Under the pieces are notes generated by a model, which was not told where the DNA came from, did no database searches, and saw only the letters and a list, made by a program, of their open reading frames with translations. From Nyssa sinensis (lineage: Eukaryota > Streptophyta > Magnoliopsida > Cornales > Nyssaceae), in contig CM018049.1 in NCBI GenBank assembly GCA_008638375.1, forward strand, positions 2,468,001-2,532,000: a DNA stretch of 64,000 nt, in the 5' to 3' direction. Position numbers and translations under genes: made by a program. Each line of letters starts with the position of its first letter. Within the stretch, counting starts at the first letter, position 1. This document shows positions 24,120 to 38,099 of this stretch, piece by piece.

Positions 24120-25315
24120 AATAAAACAATCGATGAGGACAGACAGAACATAACAGACTATATCAAGTATAACCGTACAGAACAGAACACAACAGGTTAG
24201 AACGGAGCAGAACCGAGCAGAGCAGGACATAACAAATCAGAGCAGGATGAAACAAAGCACAACAAATCAGAACAGAATTAAAAAATAATGCCAATATATC
24301 ATTTAGAGACAAACAGGTCAGAATGGAACAGGTCAGAATAGAATAGATCGGAATAGAACAGGTCAGAACGGATCACAATAAAACATAATAGAACGGAACG
24401 GAACAGAACATAACAAATCATAACCGAACGGAACGGAACAGAACAACAAATCAGAACCGAATAGAACGGAACAAAACATAACAATCAAAATAAAACAGAA
24501 CAGAACATAACAGAATGGAGTGGAAACAATATGTCAACCAGAGATACAGGTATATCATCAACAGAACGGAACAAGACAAAACTGAATGGAAACAATACGT
24601 CAGTCAGAGATACAGGTACATCATCAAAGAACATGATAGATCAGTATTGAGCAGAACAGGACGGGACAGAACAGAACGGAACAGATCGAAACAAAGCAAA
24701 CAGGTTAGGACGGAACAGATCAAACATAACAAATCAGGACATACCAGAACTGAACGGATCAGGCAGATTAGACAAAGCAGGTAAGGACAGATCAAAACTG
24801 AACGGATCAAACAGAATAGGTCAGACAGATCAAACAGAACAGATCAGAACAGATCAACAGAACGGGTCAGACAGATCAAACAGAACAGATCAGAACAGAT
24901 CAACAGAACAGGTCAGACAGATCAAATAGAACAGGTCAGGACAGATTAAACAGAACAGGTCAGGACAGATTAAACAGAACAGGTCAGGACAGATCAAACA
25001 GAACAGGTCAGGACAGATCAAACAGAACGGGTCAGACAGATCAACAGAACAGGTCAGGACAGATCAGACAGAACGGGTCAGACAGATCAAACAGAACAAG
25101 TCGGGACAGATCAGACAGTACGGGTCAGACAGATCAACAGAACAGGTCAGGACAGATCAGACAGAACGGGTCAGACAGATCAAACAGAACAGGTCGGGAC
25201 AGATCAGACAGTACGGGTCAGACAGATCAAACAGAACAGATCAGAACAGATCAACAGAACAGGTCAGGACAGATCCAACAGAACAGATCAGAACAGATTA
25301 GACATAACAGATAGT
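24120..25315. repeat. Expanded 22-24-bp minisatellite in a G solo LTR
   Basis: Degenerate repeats of ACAGATCAAACAGAACAGG and GTCAGG variants. A higher-order unit of 93 bp occurs twice (25041-25133 and 25134-25226) with about one mismatch, showing recent amplification. It occupies the place of the 60-bp minisatellite of G1. It explains the K/R/T/E-rich open frame near 24515-24784. Confidence 0.88.
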
Positions 25316-26059
25316 TAAACAAGTTCATTTGAAACGGTATTAAAAACAGGAGTACAGTTAAAACATCCGAGTAACAGAACAGATCAGTTAAAACATCAGA
25401 GTATCAGAACTGTTCAGTTAAAACATCAGAGTAACAGAACAGTTCAGTTAAAACATCAGAGTAACAGAACAGATCAGTGATGAGCAGAGCAGAACAGTAT
25501 AACAGAATAAACAGTATAGTACGCACAGATTAAACAGTGCAGTATGCTCATATAGTGCTCAAGACTGAGATGGTACCAAGAATCAGTTGTTCTTTTCAGA
25601 ACCAGTTAAAAAAACAGCAGTTTCTTTCAGTACAGAACAGAGAAACCAGACAGAGTAAAAATCATGCATTAAGTAAAAGCATGAAATCAGTGAATCAGAC
25701 AGAATAGTACAGTACAGTATTTTTAAAATACAGTAACTAGGCAGTGTACTTATACACCAAGTCAGGAGTCAAGGTTACTCACAACTGTTACGGTTATCTC
25801 CTTGCATAAACAATCTGATAACCTCCAAGTACGTCAGGCTTCACCATGTATATCCTGAACAATCATCATCAATCACAGACAGATCAGAATTTATCCATTC
25901 AGGTCTTATTCGTCATCTTAGGTGTCTATCGGATTACCTAAGATAGCCTAGTAGCCTATCGCCCTCTCATCGGGTTTCATCCGGGGCTATGTTATTCATA
26001 ATTTAGGCTCAGCAATCATCTGGATTATAACCCAAGTCACTTAGACTTCAATCGTTATC

Positions 26060-26830
26060 AGTCAGTTACTTATTCAATCTTAGGGGCAAAATGGTAATTT
26101 TGCCATTCTTTTCCCGGACCTTGTCGTGGTCCTCAGAATAGTCTTTATATCTTAAATATAATTTTCTAAGTCCTTCGGACTTCGTTAGGTATCTGCTTTT
26201 GGTCATCGGGACACATTGGTCATTTCTAATTTTATGCGTTGACTATTTCAGAGTCTTATTTAGCCCTTCAGTGTTCATAATTATCCCTATGATAATTTAT
26301 CAGATCAGTTTGACCTTTATTTGACCTCTACTTTGCACTTACTGTGCTCAGGGGTATTTTGGTCATTTCATGCGTCATATGTTTCGGCACCTCAGTTCAT
26401 AAAATGGACCCCACCATCGGGTCCAGAGCGTCCGACATAGTCAGATTGGACTATCTGTTATGTTTAACTGACCCTGGGAATCATTAGGGGCAATATGGTC
26501 ATTTACACTTTTTGTGTCTGTATTTTTTGGAACTTCAGTTCGTTAAACTGACCTCACCGTTGAGTTCAGAATGTCCGAGATAGTCAAATTAGGCTATCTT
26601 TTATTTTTATTTGGATCTAGGTACCTTCAGGGGCAGTACAGATTTATCACTTACAGGTCTGTATTTTTCGGTACTGTATTTCCAAAATTGGACTGTACCA
26701 TTGAGTCCAGAATGTTCAACATAGTGAAAATACACTATTTATTTAATTTATTTGGACTCCGTTTGACATATTTAATGTCCAAGGGTAAAATCATAATTTT
26801 ACCTATTTAATAAAATAATAAAATAATTAT
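26060..26830 (-). repeat. 135-150-bp tandem modules in a G solo LTR
   Basis: Variants of ACCGTTGAGTTCAGAATG and ACCATTGAGTCCAGAATG recur (near 26423, 26558 and 26700), with GGGGCAAAATGGTAATTTTG at the outer end. Homologous to 3600-4790. Confidence 0.8.
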
Positions 26831-28439
26831 TTTATTATTTAATTAATTTTTCAGGGGCTTAAATGTATAATTTTTCCAACATTTGGGCCACTGTATAATA
26901 TCCCAAAACTGTTGGGGATTAGTATGTAATTTCAGAAAGTATTTAGGGTTAAAAGACTAATTTCATAAGTTAGGGTTCAAACCATAGGGTTCAAGAATTA
27001 AACTGTTAAACCAGTCCAGAATTCAAAGAAGCCAACCGGTTCAGGGTCCCTCAGAAAACGGGGATAACATATTCCTGGTAACCCCAATTGGCCCCTATCC
27101 CTGGTTTGGTTATACCCCCAAATCAATTTTCCCTAATTTTGGATTTATTAACTCTGTTTCCAAACGGCCGAATTCAGGATTTAAAACAAAACAGTTACAT
27201 CAAACGGTGCCGTTCCAATTAATTCGGTGGCATCCCTCTTCACTCAACACGTGTCCGAGTTGGCCCGGTTGACTCGGCTCAAGGCAACGAGTCAACTCGG
27301 TCGTCTTCTTCATCAACTACCCTCGGTTGCCCTAATTCCCAGTTCCGGTTTCCTCCATTTTCGTGGAGTTTCTGGTAGGGTTTTTCAACTGATTTGATCC
27401 CAAAAGCTTTCTGGAAGTGAAACCAACATATTGGAAACGGTTTGGGGCTTCGAATCCATGCATGGAGTTCTGTTTAGCCGATTATCGTGGGGAATTTCAG
27501 TTCGGTCATACAGCCTCATTTCTCAACTAAATCTCATGAGGTTTGGCTTGTTGTGATCCCTAGGTCATGGTGGTTCAGTTCATGTGTTTCAAACAAGTTT
27601 TGAAGCCTTGTTGATAAAAATGGGTCTTGGACCCGTGACCTGCAAGTTCAGGTTTGAGGGTTTTCCCATTCGGTTTTGGGTCGCAGGTCAGTATTTTTGG
27701 AATCCTTGTGACCTCTAGATTAGGTCTTGACCAACCAAATTCAGTTTAGCTTGGGTCAAATCAGACCCAGTTTTGGAGGTGGTCATCAATGGCGGTTCCT
27801 ACGGTTTGTAGGTTTCTAGGCCTATCTGAACCTCTCAGTTAGTTCGTTACGGTTCTTAGGCCTCACAGTCGTCTATATACTCAGTTATATAGATCAAAAC
27901 AACTGAAAACAGTAGGCATGCTTGAGGGAAAAAAATTTCAGAAAAATTTGGTGTTTACCTCTCAAGCAGTTAGCCTTCCTTGCTCATACATGGCTCAGTT
28001 CAGACCTTGGCACCTCGGTCCTCAGTTCCTTCCTCTTGGTACATCTTTATAGAACACCATCATGTATAGACCATGGACATACACAGCTTTCTCACAATGG
28101 TTTCTCACACATAAGCTCACTTGATCTCACATGGTTTCTCTCTCTTAACAGATCAGTTTTCACACAGTTTTCTGATTTTTGAATATTCAGCTCACACACT
28201 TGGTGTTATAGAGATCTCCAAGCTCATGTGTATATTAGTGCACACTTATACACATACATAATCATACATGTAGGGTCTAGGTCTAATTGTAGACACTTGA
28301 GATGTGATGATGAGGCTGAAGTGTAGGGGTTTAGGTCATGATGGAGGTTTTGCATGTAACCTCATTGGTCAGTTTGGGAGGTGGCCCCACCAGAATTCTG
28401 GGTTATATACCTTTCATTGTATATTTGTACACAAAGACA

Positions 28440-28515
28440 GTAGTAGCCCAGTTGGTAATTTTTGGATGAGGTTTCTTTTCACTCAAAGGTCAAGGGTTCA
28501 ATTCCCTTGGCCTCC
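28440..28515 (+). other. tRNA-like pol III promoter module in a G solo LTR (antisense)
   Basis: A box TAGCCCAGTTGG (28444-28455) and B box GGTTCAATTCC (28495-28505), spaced 40 bp. Both are close matches to the pol III consensus. This is the best-preserved copy in the window. It is opposite to the orientation of its LTR. Confidence 0.65.
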
Positions 28516-28929
28516 CATTTGGCCATTTTTCCCATATTTTCGGTTAAGGCCACGTTTGGTTGCGCAGTAATTCAGTTTCAGTGTTTCCTTCGTAACTTTC
28601 ATTCCGTAACTCATTTTTCGACGCGGTTTGTTCCGAGAGTTCCGTATTTCAGTATTCTTCAGTGTCAGAGGTTCCGTGTCATTTATTAAACATTCGGGAT
28701 TTTCCGAGTTAGCTAATTCGGATTTCGTTAGTGTTAAAGCAGTGTTATTTCGCCGAATTAATCAGTAATTGGGCTCGGGTAGAGTAACCTTTCCTCCAGA
28801 CATTTTTAATTATTTAATCGGTCTATCATGACCGCCGGGATTATGATTAATTCCCTAGATCATTCTATAAGCCAGTATTAATTGATAATTAATAACTAAT
28901 TATTAATTACGCAAAGTCGGGGTGTTACA

Positions 28930-29480
28930 ACCAATTTTAAAGAATACGATCTAATGCCAAAAGGGTCATGACTTGACAACAAGTTACGATTTGTATTAAT
29001 CGAAGATTTACACATGAATAGTTATAGAAAATTAATACATAAAGTGCACTTAAGCAAATGAATGCAATGCGTGAATAAAGTGTTTTTAATCAAGATTTTT
29101 TCAATAATTATAATAGACTTTTGAAATAATTAAAACATGATAAAATGCACCAAGACAGGACTAGTAATACATGGATGAAGCATGAAAAATCAAGATGTAT
29201 TGTGAGAATTCTAAGAGATTTTTATGACATTTAAAATATAATTTTGGGAGGTCAAGAAATACACTAAAAATGCCATATAATGCATAAAAAGAGAAAAGAG
29301 AAGAAAAAATGACCCAAAGTGCTTCCACCAAGACTTGAACCTTGCACTTGTACATGGTAATGATAAGTCTCTAAAAAGAATACCAACAGGGCTACAAGCA
29401 CTTCTATGCTATATAACCTATAAGATATGTATATAACCCATAAAAATATATGTGCCTGCATGCACAAAAGCTGAGGTGTC
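28930..29480 (+). mobile_element. Family D LTR, second segment
   Basis: Continues the D LTR after the G insertion: ACCAATTTTAAAG here joins with ...GGAGACAACCAA before it. It matches the reverse complement of 51447-52190 (for example AATGCCRARGGTCATGA and AAGTGCACTTRAGCAA). It includes an antisense tRNA-like block: B box GGTTCAAGTCT at 29331-29341 and A box TAGCCCTGTTGG at 29383-29394, both on the minus strand. It ends GCTGAGGTGTC, where a B LTR has inserted. Confidence 0.8.
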
Positions 29481-30289
29481 TGTCACGCCCCGAATTCCCG
29501 ACCGAACCCGGGGACCCGACTGAACGAGACAAAAGAAAGGAAATAAAATATAAAGTAAATAAATAAATAAATAACGATTTAACTGATTTAGATACAACTG
29601 ATTTTGTCACATCCCGAACCCCACCCTACGCGGATGTCGAGGACGTGACTGCCAGTCGGTCGCGACGCGACCAACCAAAGGCAAATTCTGAACTTTCCTA
29701 CGAATTGCACTCCAACTGTAGGGTCAGATGCAGCGGAATTTAAAACTTTTTCTTTGTATCACGGGAATGCAACTCACTTATCCATCATAAGTATATGTTC
29801 ACAGAGCAAGACTAAATCCAATCAGTCAACAATTCTAATTTCAGAGCATATCTAAAATCAAGCATATAACAACAGAGCAGATCTAATATCTCTAGAGTAC
29901 CATTAGTTCCATGAGCCATGTCTATCTAGTATATAACAATCAAGTCAGTCATAACATACCACTCACCGGAATAACCAGGTTCAATCCACAATAAACCAGT
30001 CTCTACAGTTCAGTGCCGTCAGATCCTTACTTGCGATGCCACTTGACCTATTCACGTCATGTCATAGTACCTTCTAATCCAATGGAGGTAATTCCTGAAA
30101 AATGTCAGAATAAAGGGGTGAGCTTAAATAAGCCCAGTGAGTAACACAGATTCCCTATCATGGGTTTCAAAACCAGTTTTGTGCTTCCAAGGCACAGGGA
30201 TAATTTAGTCATTTCAAAAATAACTATTTTTATAAATCCATTTCATAAGCAGTCTAGTACAATAAAACAGAATCGAACAGACAATACAA

Positions 30290-31100
30290 ATGGATCGGAA
30301 CATGACATAACCAATCGGTCAGAACAATAACTATTGCTAATATATCGGTCAAGACACAGACTCTTCATTAACGGAACGAATCATAACGGAACTGGACCAT
30401 ATATCAATCAAGACAGACAGATCATCAACGGACGGAACATCTCGGAACCGGACGGAACATATCAATCGAGGCAGACATAACATTAACGGACGGAATATAA
30501 CGGAATCGGACGGTAACAATACATCAGTCAAGCAAAGGCATATCGCGAACGGATAAAATTATAACGGAACTAAACGGAAACAATACACTAATCAAGACAC
30601 AGGCAATCATGAACAGGACACAACATAACAGAACTGGGTAGAAACAATATAACAATCAAGTCAGGGACACATCACTGTCGGAACTAATCATAACTGAACT
30701 GAACAATGTTTCAATCAAAACAGACGTATCATCAACGGACAGTACACAACGGAACTGGACCATATATCAATCAAGACAGACAGATCATCAACAAACGGAA
30801 CATAACAGAATCGAACGGAACAATACATCAGTCAAAACAAAGACATATCATGAACGGATAGATCATAACGGAACTGGACCATATTTCAATCAAGACAGAC
30901 AGATCATCAACGGACCGAATATAACGGAATCGAACGGAAACAATACATCAGTCAAAACAAAGACATATCATCAACGGACAGATCATAACGGAATTGGACC
31001 ATATATCAATCAAGGCGGACTTAACATCATTAACGGACGGAACATGTCAGAACCGGACGGAACATATCAATCGAGGCAGACATATCATTAACGGACAGCA
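30290..31100. repeat. Minisatellite of about 60-bp units in a G solo LTR
   Basis: Units contain ACGGACGGAACATAACGGAA and CAATCAAGACAGACATATCATC. Homologous in position and sequence to 5420-6105. Confidence 0.82.
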
Positions 31101-31789
31101 CATAACCGAACTGAACGGAATTCCTAGTTCGAAGGATACAAGCACATTACGTGGAATGTGATACAAAGGGCGTACATTAAGTACATACATTTAAACAATA
31201 TAGCATTCAGACAGTATACTATACAAAACGGTACGATACAACAAAATGTTGTTCTTTGCCTATATCACATGGTTCATTTAATCGTTTCAGAAATAATGGT
31301 TCAATATATCCATTTTATCTCAACAGTTCAAAACGGGCAAAACAGTACGGAATGCTAGCACAGGGATCAGGAATATAGTCAATTCTTTAAAAAGACTAAA
31401 ACGATGTCATAAGTGATATAGTACGGAAAACATGCATTTAAATAATTGCACTTAAATAATTGCATTCAAAACAGATCAGTAAATCAAGGGACAGTATCAA
31501 AACAGTGTCAGAAGTTACTCACAAACTTTACGCTTATTTCCTTGCATAAATAATCCGATAACCTCCAGGTACGTCAGGCATCTCCATGTTTATCCTGAAT
31601 AATAATCATCAATCACAGACAGATCAGAACTCATCCATTCAGGTCTCATTCATCATCTTAGGTATCTATCGGATTACCTAAGATAGCCTAGTAGCCTATC
31701 GCCCTTCCATTGGGTCTCACCCGAGGCTATTTCATTCTTTAATTAGGCTTAGCAGTTATTAGGATTATATCCTAAGTCATTTAGACTTC

Positions 31790-32970
31790 AATTGTTATCA
31801 GTCAGGCACTCATTCAACCTTAGGGGCAAAATGGTAAATTTACCATTCTTGTCCCGGACCCTATCGTGGTCTACGGAATAGTCTTTATATCTTAAGTACA
31901 AAGTTCTACGTCCTTTGGACTCCAATCGGTATCAGTTAGGTTCTCATTTTAACCATAAGGGCAAAATGGTAATTTTGCCATTCTTATCCCGGACCCTGTT
32001 ATGGTCCTCAGAATATCCCATATATCGTATATATGAAGTTTTAAGTCTTTTAGACTTTAATCGGTATCAGTTGGGTTCTCATTTAGTCTTAGGGGCAAAA
32101 TGGTAATTTTGTCATTTCTGCCCCGGACCCTATCATGGTCCTCAGAACGTCCCATATATCTCATGTATAAATTTGTAAGTCCCTTGGACTTCATTTGGTA
32201 TCTGCTTTAGATCGTCGGGACACATCGGTCATTTCTCGTTTTACGCGTTGACTGTCTCGGAGTCTTATTTAGCCCTTCAGTGTTCATAATTACCCCTATG
32301 ATAATTTATCAAATCAGTTTGACCTTTATTCAACCTCTACTTTGCACTTATAGTGCTCAGGGGTATTTTGGTCATTTTACGTTTTGTGTAATTCTGACCC
32401 CGATTCGTCATCTAATCAAGTATACAGTCTCACCAGTGTCTGGGCTCCTACCGGTATCAGTTTCGTCCCAATCGGACTTTGTTTAGGTCTCGTACGGTAT
32501 CAGGGGTAATTTGGTAATTTCATGTGTCGTATTTTTCGACACGTCAGTTCATAAAATGGACCTCACCATTGGGTCCAGAACGTCCAACATAGTGAAATTG
32601 GACTGTCTGTTATGTTTAATCGGCCCTGGGTATCATTAAGGGCAATTCAGTCATTTATACTTTATGTGTCTGTATTTTTCGGGACCTCGGTTCATTAAAC
32701 GGACCTCACCGTTGAATCCAGAATGCCCGAGATAGTCAAAATAGGCTATCTGATATTTTTATTTGGGTCTGGGTATCATCAGGGGCAGTACAGTAATTTA
32801 TCACTTACAGGTCTGTATTTTTCGGTACTATATTTCCCAATTTGGACTGTACCATTGAGTCCAGAATATTTGAAATAGTGAAAATACACTATTTATTTAC
32901 TTAATTTGGACTTCGTTTGACATATTTAATGTCCAGGGGTAAAATTGTAATTTTACCTATTTAATAAAAT
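31790..32970 (-). repeat. 134-145-bp tandem modules in a G solo LTR
   Basis: GGGCAAAATGGTAATTTTGCC-type inverted repeats (near 31828, 31960 and 32095) and ACCRTTGAGTCCAGAAT-type elements (near 32567, 32708 and 32850). Same order as in G1. Confidence 0.85.
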
Positions 32971-34549
32971 AATTAAATAATTATTTTATTATTTAATTAA
33001 TTTATTCAGGGCTTAAATGTATAATGTTTTCCAAAATCTGGGCCAGAGTACAATTACACAAAACAGTTGGGGGTTTAAATGTAAATTCAGAAAATAGGGG
33101 TTCAGACCTTTTGGTTTTAGGGTTCACTAGCTGAACCGGTCCAAATGCATTGTGAACCAACCGGTTCACTGACCCTCAGTAAACCGGAATTCAATATTCC
33201 AGTTAATCTTAATTAGCCCCCCCCTATCCGTGTTTCAGTTGCCCAATTCCCAATTTTAATTTCGTGCATCCGTAACCAAACAGGTCAAGTTTGATTTTAA
33301 AACAAATCAGTTGACACCCAAAACGGTGTAGTTTCAATTAAACAGTGGCACAGTCTTGGGTTGCCACGTGTATGAGTCGACTCGGCCCAACTCAAACGAG
33401 TTGGCGAGTCAACTCTATCTTCTCCAACGCGCAGGGCACCGTTGCCCTAAGTGCAGGTTCGGTTTTTCTCCATTTTCGTGCCATTTCAAGCACGGATTTC
33501 GGCCTGTTTTGGTTTCAAACATCTTCTGGATGTCATGCCAACGGTTTGGCATCGATTTTATGGATCGAAGCCATGCATAGGGTGCTGTTTGGCCGATTAT
33601 CGCGCAGAATTTCAGTGCGGTCGTGGGGCCTCATTTCTCCACCAAATCTCACAGAATTTGGCTTGTTATAAACCCTAGGTCAAGGCGGTTCTGTTCATGT
33701 GCTTCAATCAGGTTTTAAATCCTTTTTGATTAAAAATGGGTTTCTTGGCCGAAACCTGCAATTCCTAAATTGAGGGTCTTGACTTAAGTAACGGGGTCGC
33801 GGGTTGGTGGTCTTAGGGCCCTTGTGACCTCTAGGTCAGGTCTCGACCATCCAAACATGGTTTGGTTTTTGTCATTTCAGATTTGTTGCATGCAAGGTCT
33901 TCCATGGCGGATTTTTAGTGGAGGGTGTGTTTCGAGCCTTCTAGGCTCTCTCAAACTATTTAAATCCGCCCTTAGGTGTCACAGTAGCTTATGCATGCAA
34001 TTTATATGGCCTCAATTGACTGAAACAATAAGGAAAACTTAAGAGAAAAGAAATTCAGAATTTTGGTGTTTATACCTTAGGGTCGACCACTGTCCTCCAT
34101 GGTTTGGTTCAGGCACCTTGGTGGTGCCTCAGTCAGTCACACGGTGCTGCTCGGCTCCTCAGTCCCCTTTGGTGCATCTCCATGAATGTACACACCATGG
34201 ACACACACTTTGCATGCACATGCAAGCTCACCATGGCAGCCCTCTCTAACCGAGCCCACACATAGGCAGTTCTTAGGTCTCTCATTCACTCTGTTCTGGT
34301 TTATACACAGAACCTATTTTGTGTCCACAATGAATCACCATATCATGTATATTACCTATACACTTATACATATATATCTCTATATGTATGTGCAGGGTTG
34401 AGGTGATTGAAAATCAGAGAGTCAGGTGAGCTGAGGTGGCTGAGGGGAGTAATCATGTGGGGTTTGCATGGGTTATCATTGGTTGATTTGGGTGGCAGCC
34501 TATTCAGAATTGTATGTATATACATTTCATTGTATATATGGTCACAAAA

Positions 34550-34630
34550 ATGCCACCAGCCCAGTTGGTTATTTTTTGAGAAAAATTCATTCCCTCTCAA
34601 AGGTCAAGGGTTCAATTCCCTTGGCCTCCC
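34550..34630 (+). other. tRNA-like pol III promoter module in a G solo LTR (antisense)
   Basis: A box CAGCCCAGTTGG (34557-34568) and B box GGTTCAATTCC (34609-34619), spaced 40 bp, then CCCTTGGCCTCCCATTTGG as in the 28440 copy. Confidence 0.6.
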
Positions 34631-37600
34631 ATTTGGCCCCTTTTTCACCATTTTTGGTTAAGGCCACGTTTGGCTGCGCAGTAATTCAGTTTTTGATGTT
34701 TGCCTCATAACTTTCATTCCGTAGCTTCTTTTTCAATGCGGTTTGTTCCGAGAGTTTCATATTTCAGTTATCTACAGTGTCAGAGGTTCCGTGTCATTTA
34801 TTACTCATTCGGGATTTCCGTGGTTAATTAATTTGAATTTCGTCAGTGTTAAATTGACATTATCTCACCTAATTAATGGATAATTAGGTTCGGGTATTAT
34901 ACCCTATTCTCGGACATGTTTTGTCATTCTATTGGTCTAGTGTGACCACCGGGAGATTAAGGTTAATTTCCTTAATTATTCCCTAAGCCGGTACTAATTA
35001 ATAATTAATTATTTAATTATTAATTATACAGAGTCGGGGTGTTACAGATTTAACTAATACAACTATGCATCCGTATATCTCTGTCAATACACATACATTC
35101 CCGTTTTAAAAAAAATTTCGGCAGAACCTCCTTTGTTTTTCGAACCTCTTTCCCCCTGATAATCACAATGCATCATATAACATCATATAAATATAAATAC
35201 ATCACAATCCATCCTCACTCGATGGCCACAACTTATCAAAGTTAAATATATATATCGTCTAATTATACAATCCATCACGTCTACTGCTACACTTAAACTA
35301 AAAGATCGCAATTTCTATATTTATTACAATATACAATGCCATTTCCATTCTTTTCAGAAACACACCTATCTTTTATAACATCAAAATACGCCCCAAGGGC
35401 CCAAATATTCTTCCAAATTTATTTCTTCTCCTTTCTCCAAGACTTTATCAAGTCTCGCGTACCAGGAGCTTTATCTGAAACCTGTGCCCACGAATGGGTC
35501 AGCGCCAACATGCTGGTATGGTATAATACTAATGCAAGGAACAAAATTAAGACGTGGCTTGTGCAAGTGTACATGTATATCTACATGCCTTCCTAATCAT
35601 GCATACAATATATAATGGCAATGTACAAACTACATCTGTATAAAACTCTATATCACGTTCACAAATTCATCAACACATGCACATGCAATATGCATGACAC
35701 ACCCATGCATCTCAATGTCACACCCATGTCTCGCTTCACGGTTCTTCCCCGTTGGCATGCAAATACCAATATATGTCTCGCTTTACGGTCCGGACCCCGT
35801 AGGCCTGCGAGTACCTAATGGCCAATTTTGGATTTTTCACCACAGGATCTGCACCCTCATAATGCACCAGCACCTCGTGCTGACCCACACTATGCTTTCA
35901 AGGAATCACACGATGCCAATATGCCATGATTTCATCATGCAATATCGCAATCTCAATAAAACATTTCACCAATGCATAAAGCATGCTTTTTAAACAATAT
36001 CGTCCTCTTAAAAATAACAATAGCATCTGAATCAGAAGAACTCATCCACAAATATACGCATGATGCACAATCAATCTCAATACTTATACAATCCTCATGT
36101 CACAACATCAACAATCCTTCTAAAACATAAATCACATATGATGGCAACGCAAGAAGTAAGTCACAATTCCCAAATAATCATAAAGAGCACGGAAACATAT
36201 AAACAATCAACTCAAGGAAGCAATTAAGTCCTACGTGATCTTCTATCCGCAGATAAGCACAAAAGCATTCAATCAATATGCACATCAATCCTAATTTAAT
36301 TCTATTCCTTACTTAGTAAAGTACCATACCTGATCGGGTTATCTCAACCCTAAGAAGCCATATCCACTATGCAATCCAATCAACCAAATTCATCTTTAGT
36401 CCACGGTTCCTTCTTCAGCCTTATTCCCTCAAGCAGATGATGATCCTGACAGATTCTATCCCTTCATCATCTCATCCATCTTATCATTCCATCCATCAGA
36501 TATTGAAGAACTTTCCCTTCCTCTCATCAAATTTCTGTGCAGAGTCTTCCCAATCAGTCGCTTCAATTTCTACAAGCAAGGTTAAGACCTATAGCCCCCA
36601 ACAATTTCACCACTGTAAGGTTGAAGCTACAACTAATATTGCATTACTTCCCTCAGTCAATGGGCCCTTCAAGCTGCAAGTCACTTAGAAACTGCAGGTG
36701 ACTCCTAGGAAAACCCCACGTCAAAACTCTCAATTTATCCCATGTTTCCTCACTAACAAAATAGACAACAACCCGCTAATTACCGCAACATTTCATCCAC
36801 TGCACAATCTCATCTCCAAATCGAGCTACTTCGGGTTTGCATCAGAATGCACATTGGTTCTGCCATGGACTCTAGCACAGAACATTGACTAGTGCCGTCA
36901 ATGTCACAAGTGTCAATCAACTGTCTTGTTCCAGCCTCCAACTGGTAGCTTCCCACCTAGGCCACCACCAATTGCCTCTCCACACATCTCACCTCTCTTG
37001 ATTTTCATCACACCAAGACCCCTCCTGCTGCCCCAATAGTATTCCGACTGACCCAACATCGACCTTATTTCATATCAATTCAATCTCTTAAAGACCCTTC
37101 GCCCGAACCAAATCAAAAGCCCTCAAGAATCCATTTTAATTCTTTAAGATGCTGACACAAAATCAGACCACCCAATTCCTTCCCTCAGCTTGAATTCATT
37201 AGCAGAATCATTATAACCCAATCCATAAATTCATAAACCACCATACTGCCATCAACCCTTTCAACCTGGGAATAGAAAACTCAGTATTTTTCAAAACCAT
37301 TACATGACATCCCACTAACGGCTAAAACCAGTGAATCTTCCTCATCACCCATTTGACAATTCTGGTTCACCCAAACTGGATCAAAAATCTTCAAGAACAG
37401 CTTGTGAACAAAATAAAGTTTGCAATTTCACCAGTAAACATATCGTCTGAGAAATAAATGCAATCCCCTTTTAAACCAACAAAACCACGAGCAGAAACAG
37501 AATAAGAGCAGTCATCACCCACAACCAGAGCATAGACATGTCTGGCAGGTCCACTAAGGCTCAGGTCTAAGGCGGTTTGGACATTCCATGCCTTAACAAC

Positions 37601-38099
37601 ATTTGGTAGACCCACAAATACCCATGGCCCTTTACTGAGCATACAGCCCACTTCAGCACCCCAAATTAATCAAACCCACAAAACCTTCACACCGCAACAT
37701 CATCAATACACCCAATTTCGAGTCACAACAGTTAACTTGCTCAATCTCTTGCTCTACTTCAAACCCAAACAGCCACACACACACAAACCGCAACACAAAT
37801 CAAGCCCCATATATATATATATATATGTATACATATATCCACGCACAAGCTTCACAACACAGCAATTAAATATATATATATATATGTACCTCTGCACTGC
37901 TACTGGATTCGAACAACCCAACGGACTGATTTAGCCGCAAAGATCTCAGCTTCGAAGCCCAACCATACTGCCGTTACTCCTCCTCCTTCTTCCCGAACTG
38001 CCATATCTATATATATATATATATGTGCATCAATCTCCTCCACCATCATCGTCATCACTTGCTCATCTCACCGACCAAAACCGAGTTGGATTTAGCTCG

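Larger units (their letters stand above)
23494..28929 (-). mobile_element. Family G solo LTR, 5436 bp, TSD ACCAA
   Basis: The plus strand starts TGTCACATCCCGAACC and ends GTCGGGGTGTTACA. It is flanked on both sides by ACCAA (23489-23493 and 28930-28934). No PBS or interior follows, so it is a solo LTR left by recombination. It is colinear with the G1 LTR: minisatellite 24120-25315, tandem modules 26060-26830, GACTCG/G-box block 27240-27310, tRNA-like block 28440-28510. It is clearly more diverged from G1 than the two LTRs of G1 are from each other. Confidence 0.95.
29605..35046 (-). mobile_element. Family G solo LTR, 5442 bp, TSD GATTT
   Basis: The plus strand starts TGTCACATCCCGAACC and ends GAGTCGGGGTGTTACA. 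It is flanked by GATTT on both sides (29600-29604 and 35047-35051). There is no PBS beside it, so it is a solo LTR. It is colinear with G1 and closer to G1 than the 23494 copy, with a 60-bp-unit minisatellite (30290-31100), tandem modules (31790-32970), a G-box block (33355-33420) and a tRNA-like block. Confidence 0.96.

Noticed and set aside
24515..24784. 89-codon frame rich in K, R, E, T and Q
   Set aside because: It is a translation of the minisatellite, not a gene.
24120..25315. CRISPR-like array
   Set aside because: The units are contiguous and degenerate, with no constant repeat and unique spacers, and the context is a plant LTR.
33345..33678. Three overlapping plus-strand frames of 74-108 codons
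   Set aside because: They lie in one stretch of a G solo LTR, overlap in different frames, and the homologous segment in G1 (about 2830-3075, reversed) shows only short frames, so they are by-products of composition.
23494..35046. The two minus-strand G LTRs as the two ends of one element with a short interior
   Set aside because: Each has its own exact TSD (ACCAA and GATTT), there is no PBS between them, and the intervening 675 bp belong to D and B LTRs.
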